The notes under the pieces were generated by a model, which saw only the letters and a program-made list of their open reading frames with translations, was not told where the DNA came from and did not search any database. From NCBI RefSeq assembly GCF_900103845.1, contig NZ_FNIJ01000005.1, positions 186,001 through 250,000 of the forward strand: DNA of 64,000 bases. Direction: 5' to 3'. The position numbers and the translations under genes were made by a program. Below, one piece after another: positions 8,709 to 17,761 of the stretch; the first letter of the stretch is position 1, and the number at the start of each line of letters is the position of its first letter. The DNA is from Pseudomonas jinjuensis. Its GTDB lineage: Bacteria; Pseudomonadota; Gammaproteobacteria; Pseudomonadales; Pseudomonadaceae.

Positions 8709-9054
8709 CGGGCATAGAAGCCGGCGCGCTGGCTGGTTCTCCGCTCCCGGCTGGGCCTGACAGCCATCGAGCGGCTTGCCCATCTGCCTTTTCGGATTGG
8801 CCAGTATTCCCCCCAATAACGCTGATGGGGAATGATCGCGCAAGCCTGGGACGGTTAAGGGGCTGCTGAGTAGTAAGGTGGATGCAGCGCAGCCATACAA
8901 ACTTTGTGGCGCTACAGCCAGGCGCAATCGAACGCGCGCTCCTCCATTGCAGCGGCAAGGGCCGCTGGGCGAGGCCTACGGCAGCAGCGCTGCGTGTCTG
9001 CAGTGCAATGTGTATGACCTCGGCTTCAACGCGCGATTTCAAGCAGTAGGGGGC

Positions 9055-10191
9055 TCAGTCTTCGCTTGGTTGTACGTCGTTGCCTCGCCGCTCGACTGTT
9101 GATGGCTCAGGGGCGAACACTGCTGGACCGAGCAATTGACTGGCCCGACTGTCGAGCAGGGTGCCCGTCTGAAAGTAGCCCATCACGGTGCCGACACTGC
9201 GGTGCTCAGTCATGGCCATCACTTCGCCCAAAGGCACACCCTGACGGCCGGCCTCACTAACAAACCCGGACCGAAGGCTGTGTGCCGACCAGTCACCATC
9301 AAGCTTGGCCAACTTGGCCCGGCGCTGCACGATGCGTGCAACCTGGTCGCTGGACAAGCCTGTTGACCCGACCCGCCCGCCGCGATAGACCCGCCGGAAC
9401 AGAGGCCCCGTAGAGGCGGGCGCCACCGTCAGCCAGGCTACGAGTGCCTGTGCCGCAAGGCCACGCAGAGGCTTTTCCCGACGTAAGCCCTCGGTTTCTG
9501 TCTTGGTGACGCCCAAGGCGTAGAGCCAAGTGTCGGCATCCAACTGACGAACATCGCCCACCTGTAGCCCAACCACCTCCGAGCGCCGCCGGCCGCCGCC
9601 ACTCCAGGCTAGGAGGAGGAGCGCGCGGTCACGCTGGCCGCGGAGGCCATCGGTACAGGTGGCAAGCATGGCTTCCAGAGGTTCGCGCATTGCCGCGGTT
9701 TTCTTGCGTACAGACATTCCCTGCCGGACCTGGGCCTTGCGCGCCTCGCGCAGCAGCATCTTCACAGACGCCGTCTCGGTTGGGCTCGGCCAGTTCTTCA
9801 GGTCATGCCACTTGGCGAGCACCGCCAGGCGATGGCGCACCGTGTTGTAACTCAGGGCGCCGAGTTTGGCTTTGACGCCTGCGTCGACCAGCGCGGCATC
9901 CAGCGCCGGCGGCAGTAGGTGAGTCCAGTCTCCGTCTGCCGGGCGCGCAAGATGATCAAGGATGAACTGCACCGCCACCGTGTCGGCCAGCGGCCCCGCC
10001 TCCAACGTATGGCCATAGCGCAGTTGCAGCCAGCCGGCCCAGTAGGCGAGGGCGCTTCGGTAACTGCGCACGGTATTGGCGGCGGTGCCGGCGGCGACGA
10101 ACGCTGCGGCGGCGGAACGGGCCTCGGCATCGAGGCGATCGACGGCCAGCAGGCTGCTATCGCTGGAGAGTAGCATTTTTGTATTATTCAT
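9055..10191 (-). CDS. tnpS: TnpS-like tyrosine recombinase (cointegrate resolvase)
   Basis: A 378-residue tyrosine recombinase with an N-terminal SAM-like core-binding domain (about 25-135) and an intact catalytic domain: GRRRSE arginine, TKTE lysine, HSLR box, TEHRSVGT histidine and a tyrosine in MGYF. It is transcribed divergently from a KfrA/TnpT-like gene over a short spacer, the arrangement of tnpS-tnpT in Tn4651/Tn4652-type Tn3-family transposons, where TnpS resolves cointegrates at the rst site. ATG at 10191 is preferred over an upstream TTG. No tnpA transposase is present, so this is an orphan resolution module or an independent recombinase. Confidence 0.78.
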   Translation of the reverse strand: MNNTKMLLSSDSSLLAVDRLDAEARSAAAAFVAAGTAANTVRSYRSALAYWAGWLQLRYGHTLEAGPLADTVAVQFILDHLARPADGDWTHLLPPALDAALVDAGVKAKLGALSYNTVRHRLAVLAKWHDLKNWPSPTETASVKMLLREARKAQVRQGMSVRKKTAAMREPLEAMLATCTDGLRGQRDRALLLLAWSGGGRRRSEVVGLQVGDVRQLDADTWLYALGVTKTETEGLRREKPLRGLAAQALVAWLTVAPASTGPLFRRVYRGGRVGSTGLSSDQVARIVQRRAKLAKLDGDWSAHSLRSGFVSEAGRQGVPLGEVMAMTEHRSVGTVMGYFQTGTLLDSRASQLLGPAVFAPEPSTVERRGNDVQPSED

Positions 10192-10232
10192 TACGTTCAA
10201 CGTATTAAATATTTAATTTAAATTCGATTGAG

Positions 10233-10255
10233 TCGGATAACATTCATTTATCAGA
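10233..10255. promoter_or_regulatory. candidate rst recombination core between tnpS and tnpT
   Basis: In the 87-base AT-rich spacer between divergent tnpS and tnpT, TCGGATAA and TTATCAGA form an inverted repeat (7 of 8) around the 7-base spacer CATTCAT. This is the geometry of a tyrosine-recombinase crossover site, and in Tn4651 the rst site lies exactly between these genes. Not verified by comparison. Confidence 0.55.
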
Positions 10256-10278
10256 CCTAATATAGCGAGGAGCTGGCG

Positions 10279-11148
10279 ATGGCGGTAGGCGTACCGGAAA
10301 CCGAAGTGTTCGCGGCGGCGGATGCGGTGCTTGAGCGTGGCGAGCGGCCGACGGTGGAGCGGGTGCGCCAGGAACTGGGGCGCGGCAGCCCGGCGCGGGT
10401 CGGCGCCTTGCTAGACCTGTGGTGGGAACGCCTGGCTCAGCGCCTGCGTGGCGAAACACGCTTGCCGGCGCTGCCGACGGAGATCTCGCAGGCCTTTGTC
10501 GCGGTCTGGCAACAGGCCATGCTCCTTGCGGAGGGCGTTTCCGAGCAGGCGCTGGCCGAACGCCGCGCCGTGATAGAAGCCGAACGGTTGCGAGTGGCCG
10601 CGGTCGAGGATGAGGCTCGCCAGCTGATAGCCCAGGCCCGGCAGCAGGTGGCTGCCGGGCAGGCAGCACAGCATGCCGTCGAGACCCGTCTGGCCGACTT
10701 GGAGTTGCTGCTTGCGCAGCAGCAGGCACAACTGGCGGACCAGCAAAACCGTTGCGCGGAACTTGCCGAGGAACGCAGGACGGCCCTGCAGGAGACCAGT
10801 GTGCTGCGTCAGGAGTTGCAGGCCGCACAACAACAATTGATCCGAGAGCGTGATGCCACGGCGACCTATGTGCGCGGCATCGAAAACCGCGCCCACCGCG
10901 AGGTCGATCGTGCTCGGGAAGAGAGCAGGGTGGCCGCCGCTCAGCTTAAGGCTCTTACCAAGCAACACGACCAGTTGCGCCAACGACTAGACATTGCGCT
11001 GTCACAACTTAGCGAGGCGCAGCAGGTCGCTGCCGCCGAGCAAGCTCGGGCCAATACCCTTGAGCAACAGCTTGTTAAGCCTGCCCGAGTCAGACGCGCC
11101 AAGGTTAAGCCGGCAAAGTCGAAGCCCAGACCGAGCGCTCAAGCTTAG
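10279..11148 (+). CDS. tnpT: TnpT/KfrA-like coiled-coil DNA-binding protein
   Basis: A 289-residue protein with an N-terminal KfrA-type DNA-binding region (about 1-110, beginning with a segment resembling GVPETEVFAAADAVLERGERP), then a long Ala/Gln/Glu/Arg-rich coiled coil (about 95-265) and a Lys/Pro-rich basic tail. In Tn4651, TnpT binds the rst site and stimulates TnpS-mediated resolution. GAGGAG precedes the ATG. Plasmid KfrA proteins are built the same way, so the name rests mainly on the divergent tnpS. Confidence 0.75.
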   Translation: MAVGVPETEVFAAADAVLERGERPTVERVRQELGRGSPARVGALLDLWWERLAQRLRGETRLPALPTEISQAFVAVWQQAMLLAEGVSEQALAERRAVIEAERLRVAAVEDEARQLIAQARQQVAAGQAAQHAVETRLADLELLLAQQQAQLADQQNRCAELAEERRTALQETSVLRQELQAAQQQLIRERDATATYVRGIENRAHREVDRAREESRVAAAQLKALTKQHDQLRQRLDIALSQLSEAQQVAAAEQARANTLEQQLVKPARVRRAKVKPAKSKPRPSAQA

Positions 11149-11165
11149 ACTCCCAGCTCTGGGCG

Positions 11166-11792
11166 TTAGCTCTGGCGCGCCGGATGGGCTAATTCGTGGC
11201 TCAATGCTCTACGCATCCACCGAGGCATTTTGCAGGTCATTAGCGTGGTCTGGTCTGCGGGTTTGAGCGCTTTCTTAATGGCAGCAATGCATTCTGTGGT
11301 CGCCCCCTCTTTGCCGAGATAAAAGAGCGCGCTGATGGCGGTCCCCACTTCGGTTCCGGCATGCTGCATGACCATTGGCGGCGCATGTATCAGGCGAACC
11401 TCAGCTTTTCCGAAAAAAAATGATCGACTGGGCCCGCTGGTGTAGTAAATCTGGATCAGCGGCATCTGAGTGCTCAGGCCAAACATCCGCACCGCATTGG
11501 CGCCGTGAATCTGCAGGGTTTGGCGGCTCTGCCTGGCAACCAAGCGCACCACCGCCCAGGCACTAGGTCGAAACTGCGTCTCATACAGACTGGGTTTGGG
11601 GCGCATATAGATACCTCGATGTAGCCGCTCGAGCTCGCCTCTGCTGACCAGCTGGGCCATTGCCTTGGATACGGCGTTGCGTGTTCCAAATTCCGCAAAA
11701 CGTCGGATCGAAAAAGGCTGTCCTCTAGGCAGGCGTTTGACCCACAGTGCAATCCGGGACGGAACTGACAAAGGAAAATCATCGGAAGTCAT
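11166..11792 (-). CDS. AbiEi/DUF6088-family antitoxin-like protein, orphan
   Basis: A 208-residue protein with an N-terminal winged-helix (about 1-60, including a FGTRNAVSKAMAQLVSRGEL recognition-helix region) and a C-terminal domain typical of type IV AbiEi antitoxins (VVRLVARQSRQTLQIHGANA). The antitoxin represses its operon and neutralises the nucleotidyltransferase toxin AbiEii, which should follow downstream. Here, downstream on this strand is the end of tnpT 17 bases away, so the toxin gene is absent. ATG at 11792 has GGGAG in front of it; 11804 is an alternative. Confidence 0.7.
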   Translation of the reverse strand: MTSDDFPLSVPSRIALWVKRLPRGQPFSIRRFAEFGTRNAVSKAMAQLVSRGELERLHRGIYMRPKPSLYETQFRPSAWAVVRLVARQSRQTLQIHGANAVRMFGLSTQMPLIQIYYTSGPSRSFFFGKAEVRLIHAPPMVMQHAGTEVGTAISALFYLGKEGATTECIAAIKKALKPADQTTLMTCKMPRWMRRALSHELAHPARQS

Positions 11793-12270
11793 TGCGGCTC
11801 CCATATCTATCGCCTTAAGTAAATCACAATACCGAGATAACGCCGATAGGCGTCATGAGGACTTGGAGTCGAACCGTAGTTTCGTGAGCGGTTGACCGGA
11901 ATTTGGTGAGCGCTGCCGACCGAAATGCCACCTATGTTGGGTGACCGCCCCTGATTTCCGCGGTCTTCAAGGCTATCGGAGCATGCCAATCGCTCGAAAA
12001 ACCCATGAAATCAGGGCACCGGAATCAGCTGAGCGCTGAAACACTATTGGGCTACCGAGCCAGTTGCACGTCATCAACCACAAAGCTGACATTGGTTTCC
12101 ATGAAATTGCTGTCTGGGGTCTACTGGTGCTGCGGCAAAATGGTGGAATGCGTGAAGGAACCGAGCAGACCTGTGCAAAAGCTTTACGTGCGAAAAGGCG
12201 ACAGATCGACGCGTTCGTCGACCGGGAATAGGGTATGTCTCATATCCTGGACTGGTCGGAGAGACGCAGC
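11793..12270. other. gene-free decayed region with IS21-like tandem repeats
   Basis: No intact gene is seen. At 11880-11901 and 11902-11925 two degenerate tandem copies (TTTCGTGAGCG.TTGACCGGAA and TTTGGTGAGCGCTGCCGACCGAAA) resemble the multiple terminal repeats of IS21-family elements, and a third related word (CACCGGAATCAGCTGAGCGCTG) lies near 12020. CCGAGATAA at 11832-11840 repeats the word found in the 8.7-kb dyad. Likely insertion-sequence debris. Confidence 0.45.
11880..11925. repeat. two tandem 22-24 bp repeats, IS21-end-like
   Basis: Two adjacent imperfect copies share TTT.GTGAGCG followed by GACCG.AA. IS21-family ends carry such repeats, and no istA/istB remains beside them. Confidence 0.4.
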
Positions 12271-12372
12271 ATGTGGATCATCGGTACCCCGCTCGATAAT
12301 GCTCTGGCCTTGATGGTGCTGGGCGCATTTCTACTCCTGCTCGCTCGGCTGGCATACGGTCCGGCCGAGTGA
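12271..12372 (+). CDS. possible 33-residue membrane miniprotein
   Basis: ATG-TGG start with GGAGAG 5-10 bases upstream. The product is mostly hydrophobic (about residues 10-28, ALALMVLGAFLLLLARLAYG) and so could span the membrane once. It lies between IS debris and the convergent WYL gene. No known family is recognised; it may be spurious. Confidence 0.3.
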   Translation: MWIIGTPLDNALALMVLGAFLLLLARLAYGPAE

Positions 12373-12399
12373 GTGACCAGATCTGTACCTCCCCGAGAC

Positions 12400-13272
12400 T
12401 TAGGCGTAAAGCCAGCGGCTGAGATCGTCCAGGTTGGCCACCACGATTTGTTGCGCGCTGGCCTTGGACTGAACCTTGTGTGGGTCAATCTGGTAGCGTT
12501 GCAGCACGTATTGCACCAGAGCGCCCCGGCTCGGGACGATCAACCTACCTTCCTGCATGCCATAGTCCGTCTCGATGATAGCCTTCTGGTCGGGCTTCAG
12601 GCGTGGATCCGGCTCGATCAACACCTCCACTTCGGTCGCCCAGCCTTCGTCGGCGTCGCGGCCATTCTCGGTCGCATCCAGTACTTCAGGTTGGCCGCGA
12701 AAACGGCTCAGCACGAAGTCCCGATAGTCACGATTCTTCTCGCAATAGGCGCGGACATGCCAGCGCATGCCGGTGTAGATCAGCGTGTGCGGGGCGATCA
12801 GGCGAGTTTCGGCTACCGGGTTGGTCAAGGAGACGTACTCGCACTCCAGGCGCAGCCCCTCACGGCAGGCGCGGAGAAGGGGACGCAACACTTCGGGGCG
12901 TACGGAGCGATCCGGCACCTTCAGTACTTCGGTGTGCGCATAGGCCAGTGCCAGGCCCTCAATGTGTGGGGCGCGCTCGTGGTTCTGGTTGAGAAGGTGC
13001 AAGTACGCACTGGCGCTGTCGTCGATGAATAGGGGATGGAAGCTCTTGCTCGGGACGTAGCCCTTAAGATGCTTGTCGTAATCGAGGTTTCTCGGCGCGT
13101 ATTCGCCGAGGTAGCTGTTGATGTCCTTGGACGCTTGCTGGCGACTGATGCCGAAACTCAGCATCAGGTGGTTCGTCGTCAGGCGGCCCTCCCACCAGGC
13201 CACCGTTTCGATCAAACGATATCGCAGGGCCAGGTCCCAGCGAACGCTTTCTACCGATTGCTTGCGCTTCAT
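12400..13272 (-). CDS. WYL-domain transcriptional regulator (BrxR/CapW-like)
   Basis: A 290-residue regulator with an N-terminal winged helix (about 15-75, with LSFGISRQQASKDI as recognition region), a WYL domain (about 120-200, containing YTGMRWHVRAYCEKNRDYR) and a C-terminal WCX-type extension. Such proteins are typically dimeric repressors that control adjacent anti-phage operons (BrxR of BREX, CapW of CBASS) and respond to a ligand or nucleic acid. It is divergent from the large defence array, with about 490 bases between the starts. A dyad sits 24 bases before its start, consistent with autorepression. Confidence 0.85.
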   Translation of the reverse strand: MKRKQSVESVRWDLALRYRLIETVAWWEGRLTTNHLMLSFGISRQQASKDINSYLGEYAPRNLDYDKHLKGYVPSKSFHPLFIDDSASAYLHLLNQNHERAPHIEGLALAYAHTEVLKVPDRSVRPEVLRPLLRACREGLRLECEYVSLTNPVAETRLIAPHTLIYTGMRWHVRAYCEKNRDYRDFVLSRFRGQPEVLDATENGRDADEGWATEVEVLIEPDPRLKPDQKAIIETDYGMQEGRLIVPSRGALVQYVLQRYQIDPHKVQSKASAQQIVVANLDDLSRWLYA

Positions 13273-13295
13273 GCCCGCTCCTTCTGCGCGAAAAC

Positions 13296-13313
13296 TTTAC
13301 CTGTACGTGTAAA
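13296..13313. promoter_or_regulatory. dyad in front of the WYL gene, candidate operator
   Basis: TTTACCTGTACGTGTAAA matches its reverse complement at 14 of 18 positions (outer TTTAC/GTAAA, central GTAC). Position just upstream of the WYL gene fits an autoregulatory operator. No second copy was found nearer the SNF2 gene. Confidence 0.4.
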
Positions 13314-13492
13314 CACTCTGGATGCGTAGTTGAAAGCTACATAGCATTCATCAGTAGCTCAAGCATCTAGGCCTGCGGGTGAGGTGGGCATAGAGGGCCG
13401 GCGCTGAGCTGGGCCTTGCTGGGTATCATGGATGGATACCTCGGGCAGTGACCTGTTTCGGGTGGTATGCGAGGCGGATGGGTGGATAAAAA

Positions 13493-13762
13493 ATGATCAT
13501 CATGGCGACAAAGTTTCCAGCATCAAGCTACTTTGCCTTTACCCGTGATGGCAGTCTGGATAATGTGATGGGCATCGCAGCAAGGCAGGCCGTGGTATCC
13601 CAAGGATGGCCCTCCTCAGGCGTTTCTCCGCGATATGAAATGCCCACTCCAGCGCCGTTCTCGCTACCAAGATCCGCCATTGATGGACATCGATTCATCT
13701 TGTCCAGCAAGACCTGTGATCCATTGCCTTTGAGGCATGAAATGGCAGACGAGGAAATCTAG
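13493..13762 (+). CDS. weak 89-codon open frame before the SNF2 gene
   Basis: An open frame ends at the base before the SNF2 start codon. It has mixed codon usage, no clear Shine-Dalgarno and no recognisable domain. It could be a small coupled protein or just leader sequence; the SNF2 Shine-Dalgarno (GAGGAA) lies inside its end. Confidence 0.25.
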   Translation: MIIMATKFPASSYFAFTRDGSLDNVMGIAARQAVVSQGWPSSGVSPRYEMPTPAPFSLPRSAIDGHRFILSSKTCDPLPLRHEMADEEI

Positions 13763-16615
13763 ATGGGCAGTCTCTTCGCCCCAGGGGCACGGGTAGAGAT
13801 CCGTGACGCCGAGTGGCGTATCAAGCGTATCGACATGACCTCAGACGGTGGTCATCTCATTACCTGCGAGGGGCTTTCCGAGTTGGTGCGCGGCCGTGAA
13901 GCCATGTTTCTCAGCAAACTGGAGCAGGGCATTCGCGTGCTCGAACCCGAAGCGACAGAGTTGGTAGATGATCTTTCCAGTGGCTACCGTGCCAGCCTGT
14001 TGTATCTGGACACGCACCGGCGCCAGACGCCGCCGACCGACAGTCGTATCCATATCGCCCATCAGGCCGCTATGGATCTACTGCCATTTCAGCTCGATCC
14101 TGCCCGCCAGGCGCTGGAGCAGCCGCGTCAGCGCATCCTGATCGCCGACAGTGTCGGCCTGGGTAAGACCCTCGAAGCTGGCATCCTTGTTAGTGAATTG
14201 ATCGCCCGTGGGCGAGGCAAGCGCATTCTGGTGCTGGCGGTGAAGTCCATGCTCAGCCAGTTCCAGCAGGAGTTCTGGAGTCGCTTCACCATCCCCTTGA
14301 CTCGTCTCGACTCCCAGGGCCTGCAGCGGGTACGCAACCGTATCCCGGCCAACCACAACCCGTTCCACTACTTCGACCGGTCGATCATCTCCATCGACAC
14401 GCTCAAGCAGGACATCGAGTACCGCCATTACCTGGAACAGGCCTACTGGGACATCATCATCATCGACGAAGCGCACAACGTGGCCGAGCGCGGCTCCAAC
14501 TCGCAGCGCGCCCGATTGGCAAAGCTGCTGGCCACCCGCTCGGACACGCTGGTGATGCTGTCTGCCACGCCCCACGACGGGAAAGCGGAGAGTTTCGCCA
14601 GCCTGGTCAACATGCTTGATCCCACGGCCATCGCCAATCCGTCCGACTATAGCGCCGAAGACTTCCGCGACAAGGGCTTGGTGATTCGCCGGTTCAAGCA
14701 CGATGTGCGCGAGCAACTGGCGCAGAGCTTCCCCGAGCGTGACATTGGCACGCTGCATTGCAGCGCGACTCAAGTGGAGGATCATGCCTATGACGTGCTG
14801 ATGGAGAGCAGCTTCCACACCCTGAACGGCAAAGGCAGCGGTCAATTGTTCCGCACCACCCTAGAGAAAACGCTGTTTTCCAGCCCGGCGGCCTGCGTCA
14901 GCACCATTCGCAATCGCCTCAACCGCCTGGCGAAACGAGCCGATCAGCCGGAGGTAAAGGAAGATATCGACACCCTCAACGGTCTGCTTTCTGCCGTCAG
15001 CGCCATCACCGTCGAGCATTTCAGTAAATACCAACGCCTTTGCCAACTGCTCTGCGGAGGGGATGGTTTTGGCTGGAACCCCAAACAGGCTGACGACCGC
15101 CTGGTGATCTTCACCGAAAGCATCGTCACCCTGGAGTTCCTGCAACAGCACCTGCCGACAGACTGCGGACTCAAGGCCGACCAAGTCGCCGTGCTGCGGG
15201 GCGACATGCGTGACAGCGATCTCGCCGCCACTGTCGACAGTTTCAACAACCAAACCAGTCCCATTCGTCTGTTGATCTGTTCGGATGTCGCCTCCGAAGG
15301 CATCAACCTGCACCACATGAGCCATCGGTTGATCCACTTCGATATCCCCTGGTCGCTCATGGTGTTCCAGCAGCGGAATGGCCGTATCGACCGCTACGGC
15401 CAAACCCGTCAGCCGCTGATCCGCTACCTGCTTACCGAAAGCGCCAACTCGAAGGTGCGCGGTGATGCCCGCATTCTTGAGATTCTCATCGAAAAGGACC
15501 GGCAGGCCGGCAAGAACATTGGCGATCCGTCCGAGTTCTACGGACTCGGTAGCGCCGAGCTGGAGGAAGCCAAAACCGCCGAGTTCATCGAGCGAGTTGA
15601 CGCCGGTGCAGGCGACGATATCTCCGCACTGTTTGCCGCCTTCCTCGACAGCACTGCCCAAACCAGTGAAAGCGGCCTCGCCGCCTTCATTCCGGAGACA
15701 ACACCTTCCTCCAGCCTCGAACAGGCTATTGCCCATCGCCCGGGGCTGTTCGACAGCGATCTGGATTACGCCCGCGCCGCCCTTCGCTGGCTTTCGGAGC
15801 AGGGGGTGGATTTGCAAAGCGAAGTGGATGGTTCCACCGTGCGCCTGACCGCGCCGGACGACCTGCGCCAGCGACTCCGCTACTTGCCCAATGAAATCTG
15901 GCCGGATAACCACCGCTTCATCCTCTGCGCAGACAAGCAGCGGATCTACGACGAACTCAAACGCTGCCGCGAAGAAGACAGCCCCTGGCCGGCCATTCAC
16001 TACCTGTGGGCGCGTCATCCAGTCATGGAGTGGCTGGCTGACCGCGCCCTCAATGCCTTTGGTCGCCACACCGCGCCGGTCATTCGCATGCCACAGCAGC
16101 TCGATCCGGACCAGCACTGGGTGCTGATCCACGGCGGCTTTCCCAACCGCCGTGGCCAGGTGCGTATCCAGGCCTGGTGTGCGGTGAAGATCGAGCAGGG
16201 CCAGGTGGTCTCCAGTGGAGATTTCTCTGTCTTGCAAGAACAACTGCCGCTGAGGTCGCTGGTCAATGCAGGCCAGGCCGGCGACACCAGCAGGCTGCAG
16301 GCCCTGCTGCCGATCGCCGTGGCCCACGCCCGTGACCTGCTCAAGCAACAACGCAAGCAGTGCGAAGACGCAGACAACGAGCACCTCAATGCCCGTCTCT
16401 CCGCCCTGGAGTCTCTGCGTCAGCGACACCTGGGGCAGATGGAGTTGGAGCTCGGTAGCCTGCTCGAAAGTGTCCGCACGAGACGCCGAGAGGACCGCGC
16501 TGCCCAGATCAACCGCGTCTTCGACGACTACCTGCACTGGCTGGAGAATACCCAGATCACCGAAGAGCAGCCCTACTTGCAGGTGGCGGCGGTATTCACC
16601 GGTGCGCCGGCCTAA
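13763..16615 (+). CDS. SNF2-family helicase, DrmD-like
   Basis: A 950-residue superfamily 2 ATPase. Motifs in order: I (DSVGLGKT, Lys135), II (IIDEAH, Asp235), III (LSATPHDG), V (SDVASEGINL) and VI (QQRNGRIDRYGQ), followed by about 350 residues of family-specific C-terminus ending in a helical coiled region. The layout fits DrmD of class 1 DISARM and related DNA translocases in defence loci. It would move on invading DNA in the cytoplasm. The SbcD-like gene follows after 21 bases, so it heads the operon. Exact subfamily is inferred. Confidence 0.85.
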   Translation: MGSLFAPGARVEIRDAEWRIKRIDMTSDGGHLITCEGLSELVRGREAMFLSKLEQGIRVLEPEATELVDDLSSGYRASLLYLDTHRRQTPPTDSRIHIAHQAAMDLLPFQLDPARQALEQPRQRILIADSVGLGKTLEAGILVSELIARGRGKRILVLAVKSMLSQFQQEFWSRFTIPLTRLDSQGLQRVRNRIPANHNPFHYFDRSIISIDTLKQDIEYRHYLEQAYWDIIIIDEAHNVAERGSNSQRARLAKLLATRSDTLVMLSATPHDGKAESFASLVNMLDPTAIANPSDYSAEDFRDKGLVIRRFKHDVREQLAQSFPERDIGTLHCSATQVEDHAYDVLMESSFHTLNGKGSGQLFRTTLEKTLFSSPAACVSTIRNRLNRLAKRADQPEVKEDIDTLNGLLSAVSAITVEHFSKYQRLCQLLCGGDGFGWNPKQADDRLVIFTESIVTLEFLQQHLPTDCGLKADQVAVLRGDMRDSDLAATVDSFNNQTSPIRLLICSDVASEGINLHHMSHRLIHFDIPWSLMVFQQRNGRIDRYGQTRQPLIRYLLTESANSKVRGDARILEILIEKDRQAGKNIGDPSEFYGLGSAELEEAKTAEFIERVDAGAGDDISALFAAFLDSTAQTSESGLAAFIPETTPSSSLEQAIAHRPGLFDSDLDYARAALRWLSEQGVDLQSEVDGSTVRLTAPDDLRQRLRYLPNEIWPDNHRFILCADKQRIYDELKRCREEDSPWPAIHYLWARHPVMEWLADRALNAFGRHTAPVIRMPQQLDPDQHWVLIHGGFPNRRGQVRIQAWCAVKIEQGQVVSSGDFSVLQEQLPLRSLVNAGQAGDTSRLQALLPIAVAHARDLLKQQRKQCEDADNEHLNARLSALESLRQRHLGQMELELGSLLESVRTRRREDRAAQINRVFDDYLHWLENTQITEEQPYLQVAAVFTGAPA

Positions 16616-16636
16616 CGGATACGAGGGGAGCATACA

Positions 16637-17761
16637 ATGCCGCGATTTCTGCATACCGCTGACTGGCAGATTGGGCGTCAGTACAGCCGCTTCGCCCAGG
16701 ACGATGCCGTGGCGCTGGCCGAGGCCCGGTTCGCAGTCGTCGAGCGCATCGCACAGCTGGCGTCCACCGAAGCCTTCGATGCCGTGCTGGTTGCCGGCGA
16801 TGTGTTCGATGCCCAGACGGTTTCCGATCGCACCATTCGCCGCCTATTCAATGCCCTGCAAGGATTTGCCGGCCCCTGGATCATGATCCCCGGCAACCAC
16901 GACGCGGCACTGGCCGAAAGCATCTGGAGCCGCGCCCAGCGTCTCGGGGCTATTCCCGCCAACGTCCATGTCGCCTTGACGCCTGACGTACTGGAATTTG
17001 CCGAACAGGGTTTTGCAGTGCTCACTGCGCCGCTGACCCAGCGTCAGACTCACGATGACCTCACCTGCTGGTTCGACGCTGCCGAAACTGCCCCAGGGCT
17101 GCTGCGCATCGGTCTGGCCCACGGCAGCGTGCAGGGCATCCTCGCCGAGGATATCGACTCACCGAATCCGATCGCACCGGAGCGCGCCCAGCGCGCATGC
17201 TTGGACTATCTGGCCCTGGGCGACTGGCATGGCGTCAAGCAGATAGATACCCGCACCTGGTACAGCGGCACGCCTGAACAGGAACGTTTCAAGAACAACG
17301 GTGCAGGGCAGGTTCTGGCGGTGGAGATAGCTGCACCCGGTACCGAGCCTCAGGTCACGCCGCGGCTGATCGGTCAGTACGTCTGGCAGCACTGGCAGGT
17401 TCAGCTCACGGTCGATTCCGACCTCGATGTTCTGCTGCAGCGTTTGGATGAAGTCGCCGCCCCCTCCGTGCTGGACATTGCCCTGAGCGGGCAGACCAGC
17501 CTGGCCGGCAACTACCGATTGCAGCAAGCCCTGTCCGTGGCCGAAGCGCGTCACCGCAGCGTGCAATGCGACTTCGCCGATCTTCGCCTGCAGCCCACCG
17601 ATGAAGATATTGCCGCCCTACATGCCGATGGCTATCTAGGGGAAGTGCTTGCCGAGCTGCGGGAGTGCCAGCAGACAGAAGATGCCGAAACCGCCCGCGA
17701 CGCACTGGCTATTCTGGCCGGCCTGCTGCGCGATCGACAATTGCAGGAGGGCATGGAATGA
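16637..17761 (+). CDS. SbcD/Mre11-like metallophosphoesterase
   Basis: A 374-residue calcineurin-fold nuclease. Metal-binding motifs are HTADWQIG (the usual His after DW is Gln here), VAGDVFD, PGNHD, LAHGS and LGDWHG. Family members with the adjacent SbcC-like ATPase cut DNA ends or hairpins. The DWQ variant replaces one canonical ligand, seen as I recall in a subfamily of such enzymes, so activity may be retained or altered. The C-terminus (about 250-374) is a capping region. It overlaps the next gene by ATGA, strongly suggesting that the two proteins form a complex. Confidence 0.85.
   Translation: MPRFLHTADWQIGRQYSRFAQDDAVALAEARFAVVERIAQLASTEAFDAVLVAGDVFDAQTVSDRTIRRLFNALQGFAGPWIMIPGNHDAALAESIWSRAQRLGAIPANVHVALTPDVLEFAEQGFAVLTAPLTQRQTHDDLTCWFDAAETAPGLLRIGLAHGSVQGILAEDIDSPNPIAPERAQRACLDYLALGDWHGVKQIDTRTWYSGTPEQERFKNNGAGQVLAVEIAAPGTEPQVTPRLIGQYVWQHWQVQLTVDSDLDVLLQRLDEVAAPSVLDIALSGQTSLAGNYRLQQALSVAEARHRSVQCDFADLRLQPTDEDIAALHADGYLGEVLAELRECQQTEDAETARDALAILAGLLRDRQLQEGME

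Larger units (their letters stand above)
8385..9054. other. 670-bp gene-free region between tniQ and tnpS
   Basis: I find no convincing gene here. It holds the 41-bp dyad described separately (8668-8708) and a small cluster of related GCGAC-containing words near 8430-8462 (tcgccagcgac, tcgcctgaagcgac) that could be transposase-binding repeats. The right end of the Tn7-like element is expected in this stretch. Confidence 0.5.

Noticed and set aside
3235-9054. CRISPR array for RNA-guided transposition
   Set aside because: No regularly spaced repeats and no cas genes near the tnsABC-tniQ operon.
14861-16654. 597-codon antisense frame over the SNF2 gene
   Set aside because: The plus strand carries all helicase motifs here; antisense product has no recognisable domain.
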